From: Veillonella nakazawae | Lineage (GTDB): Bacteria > Bacillota > Negativicutes > Veillonellales > Veillonellaceae | NCBI RefSeq assembly: GCF_013393365.1 | Contig: NZ_AP022321.1 | Span: 1,688,501 to 1,752,500, forward strand | DNA length: 64,000 bases | Reading direction: 5' to 3' | Part shown: positions 37,727-47,720 of the stretch, one piece after another | Layout: the number at the start of each line of letters is the position of its first letter | How positions within the stretch are numbered: the first letter of the stretch is position 1 | The notes under the pieces: model-generated | The model's input: the letters and a program-made list of their open reading frames with translations, nothing else | Databases searched by the model: none | Told to the model about the DNA's origin: nothing | Position numbers and translations under genes: made by a program

Positions 37727-39154
37727 TTATGCTTGCACAGATTCAACAATTGCTTTCCACTGAGCAATTTGTTTTTCTTCTCCGGCGATAACAGCTTTAC
37801 CATTGTTCCGTTGTCTTTCCACACATTCTGGCGCAGTACCAGAATAGTTATTACGGCCAGCTATGCAAGCTTCGATGGAAATGGCATCAAGGATATCTGC
37901 ATCAAAGTGATCGGATATAGCTTTGAAATCGTCAACAGATAAATCAAGCAATACGCAACCTTTTTCAATGCAATGATGTACAGCATTACCTACGATTTCA
38001 TGAGCTTCACGGAATGGAACGCCTTTTTTCGCAAGGTAATCGGCCATATCTGTAGCATTAGAGAAGTCATCATCGAGGACAGCTTTCATATGCGCCCCAT
38101 TGACCTTCATACCACGGACCATAGCCGCATTAATGGACAATGCAAAGTGTACTGTATCGATAGCATCAAAAATGCCCTCTTTATCCTCTTGCATATCTTT
38201 ATTATATGTAAGTGGCAAGCCTTTTAATGTAGTTAATAAACCTAACAAGTGGCCATAGGTACGACCTGTTTTACCACGAACAAGTTCACATACGTCAGGA
38301 TTTTTCTTTTGTGGCATAATGCTAGAGCCTGTGCAGTGAGCATCATCGAGTTCAATGAAGTTAAACTCATTGGTAGACCACAAAATCAATTCTTCGCTAA
38401 GACGGCTCAAGTGCATCATCACAAGAGATGCAAAGGACAAGAATTCAACTACATAGTCACGGTCGGATACGGCATCCATACTATTTTCATAAATACGAGA
38501 GAAGCCGAGTAGCTTTTGCGTATAAGTTTGATCAATACCGTATGTAGAACCTGCTAAGGCCCCTGCACCAAGTGGCATGATATCTGCATGTTTGAAGACC
38601 ATCAACAAACGGTCAAAGTCGCGTTCTAGCATAGAGAAGTATGCCATCATATGATGACCAAATAATACAGGTTGCGCCCGTTGTAAATGCGTATAGCCAG
38701 GCATGATAACATCACTGTATTTTTCAGCTGTTTCGATGAGGGCTTTTTGCATATCTACGATGAGCTCGCCCATTTCTACTACGGCTTTACGCACGTACAT
38801 ATGTAAATCAACTGCACATTGGTCATTACGGCTACGACCTGTATGTAAGCGGCCACCTGCTTCGCCGATATCATCGGTTAAGCGCTTTTCAATATTCATA
38901 TGAATATCTTCAAGAGCTACGGAGAATGGGAACTCCCCTTTATCGATTTGGCCTTTAATCTTTGTTAAGCCCTCAACAATAGCATCCCGATCTGCGTCGG
39001 AGATAATATTTTGTTTTGCCAGCATTGTAGCATGTGCTTTACTGCCTGCAATATCTTCGGCGTACATCCGCGCATCAAAAGCGATAGAGGATGTAAAATC
39101 CTCTACCGCTTTATCAGTGCCTTTTGTGAAACGCCCGCCCCACAATTTAGCCAT
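37727..39154 (-). CDS. argH: Argininosuccinate lyase
   Basis: This 475-residue protein cleaves argininosuccinate to arginine and fumarate, the last step of arginine synthesis. The fumarase/aspartase signature GSSIMPQKKNPD is near residue 280, and HTGRSRNDQ near residue 105 and TYGIDQ are also typical. It starts on the last base of the argG stop (TAATG), so the two are coupled. The length is normal for ArgH. Confidence 0.97.
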   Translation of the reverse strand: MAKLWGGRFTKGTDKAVEDFTSSIAFDARMYAEDIAGSKAHATMLAKQNIISDADRDAIVEGLTKIKGQIDKGEFPFSVALEDIHMNIEKRLTDDIGEAGGRLHTGRSRNDQCAVDLHMYVRKAVVEMGELIVDMQKALIETAEKYSDVIMPGYTHLQRAQPVLFGHHMMAYFSMLERDFDRLLMVFKHADIMPLGAGALAGSTYGIDQTYTQKLLGFSRIYENSMDAVSDRDYVVEFLSFASLVMMHLSRLSEELILWSTNEFNFIELDDAHCTGSSIMPQKKNPDVCELVRGKTGRTYGHLLGLLTTLKGLPLTYNKDMQEDKEGIFDAIDTVHFALSINAAMVRGMKVNGAHMKAVLDDDFSNATDMADYLAKKGVPFREAHEIVGNAVHHCIEKGCVLLDLSVDDFKAISDHFDADILDAISIEACIAGRNNYSGTAPECVERQRNNGKAVIAGEEKQIAQWKAIVESVQA

Positions 39155-40365
39155 TATTTACCTGCCTTTTCTTTCATTAATGCATTAATTTTAAGAGGTA
39201 AACCGAACAAGTTGATGAAACCAGCCGCATCAGCTTGGTTGTATACATCATCTTCTTCGAATGTTACGAAATCTTCGCTGTACAAGGAGTATGGAGAAGT
39301 TGCACCAGCAGAGATAATGTTGCCTTTGTACAATTTAAGTTTTACTTCACCAGTTACAGTTTTTTGAGTTTCATCAACGAATGCTTGCAAAGCGTTCATC
39401 AATGGTGCGAACCACATGCCATCGTATACAAGTTCAGCGTATTTGTTAGCAATAAGTTCTTTGTAGTGGTATGTAGCTCTGTCGAGGCAAAGGTATTCAA
39501 GTTCTCTATGAGCATACATGATGATGGATCCACCTGGGTTTTCATAAACGCCACGGGATTTCATGCCTACTAATCTATTTTCAACGATATCTACAACGCC
39601 TACGCCATAGTGTGCACCGATTTCGTTGAGTTTTTCTAATAATTGTAATGGAGTACCTTCTTGGCCATCTACTGCTACAGGTACGCCATCTTTGAAGAAT
39701 ACAGTTACATAACCAGCTTCATCTGGAGCTTGTTCAGGAGTATGTGTTACCAAGTACACATCATCTTTAGGAGCATTTGCTGGATTTTCAAGATCGCCGC
39801 CTTCATGGGACAAATGCCATACGTTTTGGTCCATGGAATATGGATGGGATTTCGTAGCTACAACTGGAATATCATGTTTAGCAGCGTATTCCATGCAGTC
39901 TGTTCTGGATTTCAAATCCCATTCTCTCCAAGGAGCGATGATTTTCATATTAGGAGCCAATGCTTTGATAGCAAGTTCGAAACGAACTTGGTCATTACCT
40001 TTACCAGTCGCACCGTGAGCGATAGCATCAGCACCTTCTTTTTTAGCAATATCTACAAGGATTTTACCGATTAAAGGTCTAGCGAAGGATGTACCTAATA
40101 AATATTTACCTTCATAAACTGCACCCGCTTTTACTGTTGGCCATACATAATCTTTTACGAACTCTTCTTTAGCATCAACGATGTACGCTTTAGAAGCACC
40201 GGATTTGATTGCTTTTTTCTCAACTGCATCATAATCCTCAGGTTGGCCCAAGTCTACGCACACTGCGATAACTTCAGCTCCATAATTTTCTTTTAACCAA
40301 GGAATGATAACGGATGTGTCTAAACCACCAGAATATGCGAGTACTACTTTATTTGCTTTACCCAT
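39154..40365 (-). CDS. argG: Argininosuccinate synthase
   Basis: This 403-residue ATP-dependent enzyme joins citrulline and aspartate. The N-terminal P-loop-like AYSGGLDTS lies at residues ~10-18, and [12 protein letters not shown] and [10 protein letters not shown] follow. First gene of the argG-argH operon. AGGTGTTATC precedes the ATG. The upstream 40366-40440 contains no recognised operator I could assert. Confidence 0.97.
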   Translation of the reverse strand: MGKANKVVLAYSGGLDTSVIIPWLKENYGAEVIAVCVDLGQPEDYDAVEKKAIKSGASKAYIVDAKEEFVKDYVWPTVKAGAVYEGKYLLGTSFARPLIGKILVDIAKKEGADAIAHGATGKGNDQVRFELAIKALAPNMKIIAPWREWDLKSRTDCMEYAAKHDIPVVATKSHPYSMDQNVWHLSHEGGDLENPANAPKDDVYLVTHTPEQAPDEAGYVTVFFKDGVPVAVDGQEGTPLQLLEKLNEIGAHYGVGVVDIVENRLVGMKSRGVYENPGGSIIMYAHRELEYLCLDRATYHYKELIANKYAELVYDGMWFAPLMNALQAFVDETQKTVTGEVKLKLYKGNIISAGATSPYSLYSEDFVTFEEDDVYNQADAAGFINLFGLPLKINALMKEKAGK

Positions 40366-40633
40366 GATAACACCTCATAAAAAACTTACTATGTATTTAA
40401 ACTCATATAATCAATATTATATCAGATAATTGTGAAAGCACCGTGGCATCTAGCTCAACGGTCATTCCCTCTTTCTGACAAAAAATAGTATACACCTGTA
40501 TAATTATAAATGCAAGCATTATTTTTATTCAATTTAGTAATATATTTCGATTCCGAACTAACATAATAAAAAAGCTATATTCAGTGATTTAATACTAGAC
40601 ATAGCTTCATTTCTTACGATGGACTATCTATTC
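40366..40633 (-). terminator. Intergenic region with a terminator-like hairpin
   Basis: Holds the argG promoter (not assigned) and, at 40569-40611, AAGCTAT ... ATAGCTT with an A run that on the minus strand gives a T run after the gene at 40634. The stem is only 7 bp with a long loop. Confidence 0.4.
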
Positions 40634-41335
40634 TTACTTAATATCAATAGGTGAAAACTGGTAATCTAAAGCTATCTTATAATCTGTAGTTGTATTTATT
40701 GATGCTTTTAAAGTATTAACTATTAAAGACTGAATTTCACCTATAACCGAGTAAAGCTCATTTTGAGCTTCATTAATAATCGCTTCAATACGAACATCTA
40801 AATCATAAGACCTAGAAATTCTATAATCACCTGTACTGTAGTCTACATTGCTAAATAGCTTTAATATATTTATCTTAGATATCGCTATATCGAAAGCATT
40901 TATACTATTTAAAATATTATTTTTATCTATTTCATTTACGCCTATAACGGTCTCATTTTGAATATGTGGGATTGAATCCACAATGTATTGCTCTCTAACA
41001 GCAACTCGCAAAGACTCATCAGTCATTATTTGTTCTCTATCTAACGCTTTATCCCAAAAACAATGCCTTACAGTCATACAATCATGTTCATCATCGTAGT
41101 AAACTATCCAGTTTTCAAATTTATTAGCATCTGTTTGTTCAATATAAAAGATTTCACGGGCATAGGAATCAATATCAAGTGCTTCAGACTTATAATCTAA
41201 TCCTCCAGGACCTCTTAAATAATAGGATATAAAATTCTCCAATCGAAGCATAGCAAACTTAATAATAGGTTTTGCTCCAATATAAATAGATAAAAAATTG
41301 CCTTCCTCATACTGCTTTAATTCAATATTATCCAA
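40634..41335 (-). CDS. Hypothetical protein
   Basis: I do not recognise this 233-residue protein. It is mixed alpha/beta with no signal peptide or membrane helix, so it is likely cytoplasmic. It has an aromatic, acidic central part (FENWIVYYDDEHDCMTVRHCFW) and a helical C-terminus (IEAIINEAQNELYSVIGEIQSL). It stands alone with its own terminator, on the same strand as its neighbours but not close to them. AT content is high. Confidence 0.6.
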   Translation of the reverse strand: MDNIELKQYEEGNFLSIYIGAKPIIKFAMLRLENFISYYLRGPGGLDYKSEALDIDSYAREIFYIEQTDANKFENWIVYYDDEHDCMTVRHCFWDKALDREQIMTDESLRVAVREQYIVDSIPHIQNETVIGVNEIDKNNILNSINAFDIAISKINILKLFSNVDYSTGDYRISRSYDLDVRIEAIINEAQNELYSVIGEIQSLIVNTLKASINTTTDYKIALDYQFSPIDIK

Positions 41336-41398
41336 TAATTATGCTCCTAATACTCAAAACTCTCTCTAAATGTATCTATTATTACTAATGTAGCAAAA

Positions 41399-41447
41399 AA
41401 ATCTCTGTTCGCCAATTAATTATTCATTAGCAAACAGAGATTATAAA
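41399..41447 (-). terminator. Terminator after the transglycosylase gene
   Basis: AATCTCTGTTCGC... pairs with GCAAACAGAGATT; 10-bp stem (AATCTCTGTT/AACAGAGATT) with a long loop and an A run on the distal side. Confidence 0.6.
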
Positions 41448-41457
41448 ATATATTCAA

Positions 41458-42273
41458 TTATTCATCCACAAGTCCTAGGTCTTGTTGGTATGCATAGTCC
41501 GCTTCCGCTTGTGTAATCATGCCTTGGTCTACCATTTGTTCAAGCACCAGTTTTTGTCTAGCCTTAGCCCCTTTATAGTTCGTATAGGGATCCAAATAAG
41601 ATGGTGCATTAGGCAAGGCGGCTAACATGGCACTTTGACCTAGTGTCAATCGGCTTGGACTTGTTCCAAAATAGCCATGAGCAGCTTCGTAAATACCGTA
41701 GTAATTATGACCATAATATACAGTATTTAAATACATGGTGAGGATTTCTTCTTTCGAGTAGTAATGTTCCATTTCACTAGCAAGGATTGCTTCCTCTACC
41801 TTACGACTCATGATGCGTTTTGATGAAAGGAAGAGATTTTTTACTACTTGTTGTGTAATAGTACTCCCCCCCTCTACAGTTTCGCCTGCTATAGTATTGG
41901 TATAAAAGGCGCGAATAATACCGAGCACATCAATAGCTCCATGTTTATAGTACCGCTTATCCTCAATAGCGATAAGTGCATTCTTTGTATATTCTGGAAT
42001 GACATCACCCTTCACCCAGTGTTCTTTAGAAACACGTTGATTAAGGGCCGTCTCTACCTTTTCTTTAAATGTAAATATTCGTATGATACGATCTGTACGA
42101 CTGAGGGTATCTTCACCTTGTTCTATGCGTTTTTCAACAGTTGTGTGAGCCTTACTTTCACGATCTGTACCTTGAAAGCTATGGTATCCGTCATATATAA
42201 ACATGGCCAATATGATGACCACCACGAACACCACTAGATTCCGAAGGTAGCGAAACACTTTCATTGCTTTCAC
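41458..42273 (-). CDS. Monofunctional peptidoglycan glycosyltransferase (GT51)
   Basis: This 271-residue protein has an N-terminal membrane helix (residues ~10-28) and one GT51 domain that polymerises lipid II. Motifs: IEDKRYYKHGAID (catalytic Glu), GGSTITQQVVKNLF, RKVEEAILASEME and YLNTVYYGHNYYGI. There is no transpeptidase domain, so it is MtgA-like or a stand-alone relative of PBP1A. A short frame at its C-terminus ends in a quite acidic tail. Monocistronic. Confidence 0.88.
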   Translation of the reverse strand: MKAMKVFRYLRNLVVFVVVIILAMFIYDGYHSFQGTDRESKAHTTVEKRIEQGEDTLSRTDRIIRIFTFKEKVETALNQRVSKEHWVKGDVIPEYTKNALIAIEDKRYYKHGAIDVLGIIRAFYTNTIAGETVEGGSTITQQVVKNLFLSSKRIMSRKVEEAILASEMEHYYSKEEILTMYLNTVYYGHNYYGIYEAAHGYFGTSPSRLTLGQSAMLAALPNAPSYLDPYTNYKGAKARQKLVLEQMVDQGMITQAEADYAYQQDLGLVDE

Positions 42274-42636
42274 CTATTTCATAAAGGTCCGTAGTATATA
42301 CCCATAGACAAATTTAAAATCTATTATGTATTACAGCACCTTATATACATATACAAACACATTGTGTATTAAATGTATTGTATCACATCAATTAAGAAGA
42401 AGATATATATTACAAGGTCTAAATAGATGCGTATAATATAAAATATATTTCATTCTATTTTAAAAGTATATATTTAAAAGTACCTTTAAATACAGATATT
42501 CACATATATCCATATATAATATAAATCTATATATGTAGATTTAATGCATATTAGGTATACTTATTAAGTTGTATTATAAACTTTACATGGAGTATAATAG
42601 TAAAGATGATAAAAACATGCCCATTGGAGGAGTATT
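42274..42636 (+). promoter_or_regulatory. AT-rich divergent region; csoR-like promoter
   Basis: Very AT-rich with direct and inverted short repeats (TTTAAAAGTA twice near 42463-42482). TTGTAT (42569-42574), 18 bp, TATAAT (42593-42598) forms a good promoter for the rightward gene; GGAGG precedes its ATG. No ATACCC palindrome is present here. Confidence 0.55.
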
Positions 42637-42915
42637 ATGAAACAATGTATGGATTCAGAAAATCTACATCGTCGATTGCGTAAAATCCTTGGTCAAGTGC
42701 AAGCTATTGATCGAATGATTGAAGAAGACATTCCATGCGAAGATGTGTTGAGCCAAATTAATGCAGCTAAATCTGCACTACATAAAGTAGGTCAAGTAGT
42801 TCTTGAAGGACATATCAACCACTGCGTGCGAGATGGTATCGAACACGGTGACGTAGAGAAAACCATTAGCGACTTTACAAAAGCTGTAGAGCGTTTTGCA
42901 AACATGGGAAAATAA
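42637..42915 (+). CDS. CsoR/RcnR-family metal-sensing repressor
   Basis: This 92-residue all-helical repressor of the CsoR family (DUF156) binds DNA as a tetramer in the metal-free state. The metal-site positions are Cys34 (DIPCED), His59 and Cys63 (GHINHC), the C-H-C set with 25 and 4 residue spacing, seen in copper CsoR and nickel InrS. A further Cys4 lies near the N-terminus. No copper gene is adjacent, so it may act elsewhere; possible targets are the palindromes at 29780 and 35434. Confidence 0.85.
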   Translation: MKQCMDSENLHRRLRKILGQVQAIDRMIEEDIPCEDVLSQINAAKSALHKVGQVVLEGHINHCVRDGIEHGDVEKTISDFTKAVERFANMGK

Positions 42916-42947
42916 AGAAGAGGCTAAGAGGCCTCTTCTTTTTTTAC
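42915..42947 (+). terminator. Terminator of the csoR-like gene
   Basis: AGAAGAGGC / GCCTCTTCT stem followed by seven T; it overlaps the stop region. Confidence 0.8.
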
Positions 42948-43038
42948 CAAAAACAAGGCTCTACTAAATCGTGAAGCTCCCCCGAAAAAGCAAATAAAAA
43001 TCAAATCTGATTAAAACATCCATCATATATGGCTCAAG

Positions 43039-43070
43039 AAAAAAGGACTCTACATTCGTAGAGTCCTTTA
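43039..43070 (-). terminator. ptsH terminator
   Basis: AAGGACTCTAC / GTAGAGTCCTT stem with four-base loop, ending in a T run on the minus strand, 16 bp after ptsH. Confidence 0.85.
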
Positions 43071-43085
43071 TATTACCACAAAGTA

Positions 43086-43346
43086 TTAGTCGTGGTTAGT
43101 TGTTAAGAATTCGCTCAATGCAGCGAGTACGTCATCTTCGTCAGCACCGTCAGCTGTCAATGTAACAGATGTGCCTTTTGTAGCGCCCAAAGTCAATACA
43201 GTTAAAATGGATTTAGCATCAGCTGTTTTACCGTTAGCAGCGATTGTCACTTTGGAAGCGTATTTAGCAGCCAATTGTGTGAAAGCTGTAGCAGGACGAG
43301 CATGTAAACCAGATTCGTTAGTAATTTCTACTGTTAATTCTTTCAT
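43086..43346 (-). CDS. ptsH: HPr phosphocarrier protein
   Basis: This 86-residue HPr relays phosphate from Enzyme I to EIIA domains. The active His15 is in SGLHARPA. Ser46 in AKSILTV is the regulatory site phosphorylated by HPr kinase in Gram-positive-type systems, so catabolite control via HPr-Ser-P is possible. It lies 149 bp downstream of ptsI on the same strand; the usual order is ptsH first. Confidence 0.95.
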   Translation of the reverse strand: MKELTVEITNESGLHARPATAFTQLAAKYASKVTIAANGKTADAKSILTVLTLGATKGTSVTLTADGADEDDVLAALSEFLTTNHD

Positions 43347-43495
43347 AATAACCTCTTTCTATCTCGATAGGTAGTACCTATCCCATACGTTCTAATAGAT
43401 ATATTGTATCAATTTCAAGCATTTCAATTCAAGTATATTAAAAGTTATTTACTATATACTGATTCGCTTAACGTTTATCTTTAATCTATACAGAA

Positions 43496-45223
43496 TTATA
43501 GTAAGTCTTTTTCGGCTAGTACAGATTTAGCATATTCTGTAATTTCTTCAGCTGTATCCATGGAAAGTGCTTTATTAGCCACCTCTTCACATTCTGCTTT
43601 AGAAACGGAACGCAAGATTTTCTTAATAAGTGGTATAGATGACGCTGTCATAGAGAATTCATCAAGGCCAAGGCCTAATAGAATCATTGTAGCTACAGGG
43701 TCACTAGCAAGTTCACCGCACATGCCTGTAAATTTACCTTGTTCATGGCTCGCATCGATAACATGCTTGATAAGACGTAATACACCTGGATGCAATGGTT
43801 GATATAGAGAACCAATAGATTCGTTCATACGGTCTACCGCCAGTGTATATTGGCATAAATCATTTGTACCGATACTGAAGAAGTCCACATATTTTGCTAA
43901 GATTGGAGAAATAACAGCCGCCGCTGGTACTTCGATCATAATGCCAACCTTGATATCCTTGTTGAATTCTTTGCCTTCAGCTGTAAGTTCTGCCTTACAT
44001 TCTTCGAGCATAGCATTCGCTTGTTTCACTTCTTCTACGGAAGCAATCATAGGGTACATGATGTGAATATCGCCAAAGGAACTAGCACGCAATAACGCAC
44101 GCAATTGTACTTTGAAGATATCCGGACGGTTCAAGGAAATACGAATCGCACGATAACCAAGGAATGGATTCATTTCACTTGGTAAATCAAGGCATTTCAA
44201 TTCCTTATCGCCACCGATATCCATAGTACGGATAATAACAGGTTGGCCCTGCATATCTTCTGCAACCTTTTTATATTCTTCAAACTGTACATCTTCTGTT
44301 GGTAACTCGTCGTTTTCCATGTACAAGAATTCTGTACGATATAAGCCGATGCCTTGTGCGCCCATTGTAAGAGCGTGTTTAGCATCTTTAGACTTACCGA
44401 TGTTACCGAATAATTCTACATGATGACCATCAGTAGTCTTAGCTTCAAGATTGGCAGATTCGCGCAACCGTTTCAATTCCTCTTGGTATGCAGCCGCTTG
44501 ATTTGTATATTCAGTCCAATCCGCATCAGATGGATTTGTTTCCACAATACCATCTGTACCAAGTACAACAGCTTTCTCGCCATCTACGAAGCCTTCAATG
44601 TCACCAACGCCCATAACGGCAGGAATTTCCAAGGTGCGCGCCATGATAGCCGCATGAGATGTAGGACCACCAGCAGCTGTTACAATGCCTTTTACCACAT
44701 TTTTATCAAGAGAAGCTGTATCAGATGGTGCCAAATCATGAGCCACCAAGATAACCTCCCCAGAAATATGGGATAAACCACGAGGGTTCATGCCTAACAT
44801 ATTGCGCATCAAACGATCACCAATATCTTTGATATCTGCACCGCGTTCACGCATATATGGATCTTCCATACCGAGGAAGATATTCGCAAAGGTTTCAATA
44901 GTTTGAGCTGTAGCCGCTACCACATTTGTATGGCTAGTCTCAACAAGGGATTTAATACCATCAGACAAGGATGGGTCTTGCGCGATTTGCATATGCGCTT
45001 CAAAAATAGCCGCCTCTTCAGGACCCATGTCTTTCAACGCCTTTTGACGAATTGTATCTAATTGCTTTAAGGTAGCTGCCATAGCAGAAGCGAACTTACC
45101 AATTTCCGCTTCTACCTTATCCTCTGCTACAGTGTAATCAGGAATGACAATTTCCTCTTGAATATATCTATATACATTGCCTACTGCAACGCCACGAGAT
45201 CCAGAAATCCCTTGAATTCGCAT
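43496..45223 (-). CDS. ptsI: PTS Enzyme I
   Basis: This 575-residue Enzyme I takes phosphate from PEP and gives it to HPr. The phosphohistidine site is GGPTSHAAIMART near residue 185; the PEP-binding part has DIGGDKELKCL, MYPMIAS and GTNDLCQYTLAVDR with MCGELASDP near the C-terminus. Normal length. It serves the fructose PTS encoded downstream at 48745. Confidence 0.97.
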   Translation of the reverse strand: MRIQGISGSRGVAVGNVYRYIQEEIVIPDYTVAEDKVEAEIGKFASAMAATLKQLDTIRQKALKDMGPEEAAIFEAHMQIAQDPSLSDGIKSLVETSHTNVVAATAQTIETFANIFLGMEDPYMRERGADIKDIGDRLMRNMLGMNPRGLSHISGEVILVAHDLAPSDTASLDKNVVKGIVTAAGGPTSHAAIMARTLEIPAVMGVGDIEGFVDGEKAVVLGTDGIVETNPSDADWTEYTNQAAAYQEELKRLRESANLEAKTTDGHHVELFGNIGKSKDAKHALTMGAQGIGLYRTEFLYMENDELPTEDVQFEEYKKVAEDMQGQPVIIRTMDIGGDKELKCLDLPSEMNPFLGYRAIRISLNRPDIFKVQLRALLRASSFGDIHIMYPMIASVEEVKQANAMLEECKAELTAEGKEFNKDIKVGIMIEVPAAAVISPILAKYVDFFSIGTNDLCQYTLAVDRMNESIGSLYQPLHPGVLRLIKHVIDASHEQGKFTGMCGELASDPVATMILLGLGLDEFSMTASSIPLIKKILRSVSKAECEEVANKALSMDTAEEITEYAKSVLAEKDLL

Positions 45224-45429
45224 ATGTGTTCCTCTTTCTATTACGATAAACTACATTACTCTATATTTTATCATTTCTCTGACAAACAATAAAGTAATAG
45301 AGCCCTTTATATCCGCCCATTTAATCGTCCCACGTGGGTTATTTTTCGCTTACTTTCGCTATAATTTTATAAAGTTCCACCACATAATTAAGGGTCATTT
45401 ATGATATAATATAGAATATATAATAATAT

Positions 45430-45459
45430 ACATATGAGACTTTCACGGGCTTCATGGTG
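45430..45459 (+). other. Hairpin in the dapF leader
   Basis: GACTTTCAC ... GTGAAAGTC, a perfect 9-bp stem with a 9-base loop, immediately upstream of the dapF ribosome site. No T run follows, so it is unlikely to be a terminator. It could stabilise or control the message. TATAAT lies at 45403-45408. Confidence 0.5.
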
Positions 45460-45487
45460 AAAGTCTTACTTATTGATAGGAGACTTT

Positions 45488-46321
45488 ATGAAATTAACTA
45501 AAATGCATGGTCTTGGCAATGATTTCATCCTCTTTGCCGACCCTCAAGGTGCTAACAAGGACTATACTGATTTGGCGATTCGCCTTTGCGATCGTCGTAC
45601 TGGTATCGGTGCCGACGGTCTTGCCATTCTAGTTCCTTCAAAAACCTGTGATGTGCGCATGCGCATTATTAACTCTGATGGTAGTGAAGCAGAAATGTGC
45701 GGTAATGCAATCCGTTGCTTTGCCAAATATGCCTATGAACACGGAGAAATTACTAAAGAAACTTTTACCATCGAAACCTTGGCCGGTGTAATGAAACCTA
45801 CCTTAACTATCGAAAATGGTATAGTCACACAAGTTACTGTAGACATGGGCAAGCCATTCTTTGCAGCCCAAGACATTCCGATGGATGTAAATATGGATAA
45901 GGTTATCGATGTAGACCTCGATGTAAACGGCGAAACAGTAACGGTAAGCTCCGTATTACTCGGCGTGCCTCATACAGAGGTGTATATCAATGACATTACA
46001 ACGGCACCTGTAACGACACAAGGTCCTATCATTGAAAAACACGATGCATTCCCATCCAATACAAATGTTAACTACATTGAGGTAGTAAATGATAAGCACA
46101 TCAAGGTTCGCACATGGGAACGCGGTGCCGGCGCTACCTTAGCATGTGGTACAGGCTCTTGTGCCTCTGCTGTTATGTCCTTTGAAAAAGGCTTAACTGG
46201 TCGCGAAGTAGATGTAGAGCTTTATTTAGGAACATTACATATTTCATACTTGGAGGATGGCACGGTGCTCATGACTGGCCCTGCTGAGGAAGTCTTCGAA
46301 ACAGAACTTCCTATCGATTAA
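45488..46321 (+). CDS. dapF: Diaminopimelate epimerase
   Basis: This 277-residue enzyme interconverts LL- and meso-diaminopimelate for peptidoglycan and lysine. The two catalytic Cys are in AEMCGNAIRCFAKYAYE and ATLACGTGSCAS. The ATG at 45488 is chosen as MKLTKMHGLGNDF is the family start and GATAGGAGACTTT precedes it. The antiporter gene follows almost immediately. The need for meso-DAP fits a diderm or Negativicute wall. Confidence 0.96.
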   Translation: MKLTKMHGLGNDFILFADPQGANKDYTDLAIRLCDRRTGIGADGLAILVPSKTCDVRMRIINSDGSEAEMCGNAIRCFAKYAYEHGEITKETFTIETLAGVMKPTLTIENGIVTQVTVDMGKPFFAAQDIPMDVNMDKVIDVDLDVNGETVTVSSVLLGVPHTEVYINDITTAPVTTQGPIIEKHDAFPSNTNVNYIEVVNDKHIKVRTWERGAGATLACGTGSCASAVMSFEKGLTGREVDVELYLGTLHISYLEDGTVLMTGPAEEVFETELPID

Positions 46322-46322
46322 A

Positions 46323-47720
46323 ATGAAGTGGTTACAACTTATATTAAATGCGTTTCTAAAGTATCAACAAGGCCGTTCTCTAATGCCGAAAAATACGGAG
46401 TCGCTCATAGGTTTACTCATATCTATCCTCGTCATTATCATCGCTGTGGCTAACGGTATTGCTATTGGTTACGCCTTGATAGTGGTATGGTGCATCATGG
46501 CCTATGTATTCTATCGCAAAGGATACCAACCAAAAGAACTACTAAACCTATCATGGACAGGTGCTAAAACATCGATTGTAGTAATGCAAATATTCTTGCT
46601 TATCGGTTGGCTCATTGCTATGTGGCAAGCAGCAGGCATCATCCCTATGATTATCGCCACCGGCATCGACTTGATTGATCCGTCCCTCTTTATTGCTTGT
46701 GCCTTCTTAATAACAGCGATTGTTAGCATGCTATTAGGTACAGCTTTCGGTACTGTAGGCACCATAGGCATTGTATTCATCACGATGGCAAGAGCCGGTA
46801 ATATTCCAGAGGATATCGTAGCAGGTGCCATTATAGCCGGTGCGTACTTTGGTGATCGCAACGGCCCATTGTCATCTAGCGCATCACTGGTAGCAGCCTT
46901 AACACATACTAAGGTTTCTAGTAATATACCAATTATGTTTAGAGCGGGACTACCTGCACTTGTTATTTCTACAGTGCTCTACCTAATACTGTCCCAGTGG
47001 TTCCCGCTAAACTATGAAAATAGTTTGTTATCCGATACAATCCATTTTATCTTCAATATTGATTGGACATTGTGGATTCCAGTGATTATCGTCATCGCTT
47101 TATTGCCTTTGAAAGTATCTATCCGTTGGCCTATCGGCCTCAGCGCATTAGCCGCAGCCATTCTGGCTTATACTAATCAAGGGGCTACCCTTTCCGATTT
47201 AGGCTGGTATACCTTAACGGGCTTTGAGCTACCACATTATAATCCACTGGCCAATATCATTCATGGCGGCGGATTACAAACGATGTTTATCCCTACCCTA
47301 TCCATCTTTATGGCCACTGCCATTTCTGGCATGCTCGAAGGGGTTGGCTTCTGGAATGATATTAGACAACTATTAGAGCGAGCTAAAACGCGGAGCGATG
47401 TATTTGCTGCCAATGTAGGTCTCGCACTCTTAACAGGCGCTGTAGGCTGTAGCCAAGCTATTGCGGTTGTAATGACACATTCTATTATGCGTATTACCTA
47501 CGCACAGCGCGGCATTCAAGATGAAGATGTGATGCTCGACTTTGAAAACAGTGGCATTCTCATTGCTTCACTATTACCATGGAACATCGCTGCTTATGTA
47601 CCTGTAGTTATGATGGGTACTAGCACAGCCGGCTATGTACCATTCGCCTTCTTCCTATATCTCGTACCACTCCTTTACTGGTTACGACTACGGAATCAAG
47701 ATCAATCAATGATACGCTAA
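46323..47720 (+). CDS. NhaC-family Na+/H+ antiporter
   Basis: This membrane protein of up to 465 residues has about 11 helices. Family features: the GTAFGTVGTIGIVF segment, AGAYFGDRNGPLSSSASLVA (NhaC-type signature), and SGMLEGVG. It exchanges Na+ and H+, or possibly carboxylates such as malate-lactate (MleN branch). The start is uncertain: the ATG at 46323 lies 1 bp after the dapF stop and lacks a ribosome site; an ATG at 46383 (MPKNTES) is an alternative closer to the family start. Confidence 0.85.
   Translation: MKWLQLILNAFLKYQQGRSLMPKNTESLIGLLISILVIIIAVANGIAIGYALIVVWCIMAYVFYRKGYQPKELLNLSWTGAKTSIVVMQIFLLIGWLIAMWQAAGIIPMIIATGIDLIDPSLFIACAFLITAIVSMLLGTAFGTVGTIGIVFITMARAGNIPEDIVAGAIIAGAYFGDRNGPLSSSASLVAALTHTKVSSNIPIMFRAGLPALVISTVLYLILSQWFPLNYENSLLSDTIHFIFNIDWTLWIPVIIVIALLPLKVSIRWPIGLSALAAAILAYTNQGATLSDLGWYTLTGFELPHYNPLANIIHGGGLQTMFIPTLSIFMATAISGMLEGVGFWNDIRQLLERAKTRSDVFAANVGLALLTGAVGCSQAIAVVMTHSIMRITYAQRGIQDEDVMLDFENSGILIASLLPWNIAAYVPVVMMGTSTAGYVPFAFFLYLVPLLYWLRLRNQDQSMIR

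Noticed and set aside
40480..40520. ArgR operator (TGTATAATTATAAATGCA) upstream of argG
   Set aside because: Half-site spacing is eight bases rather than four, so it does not fit the ARG box well; not asserted.
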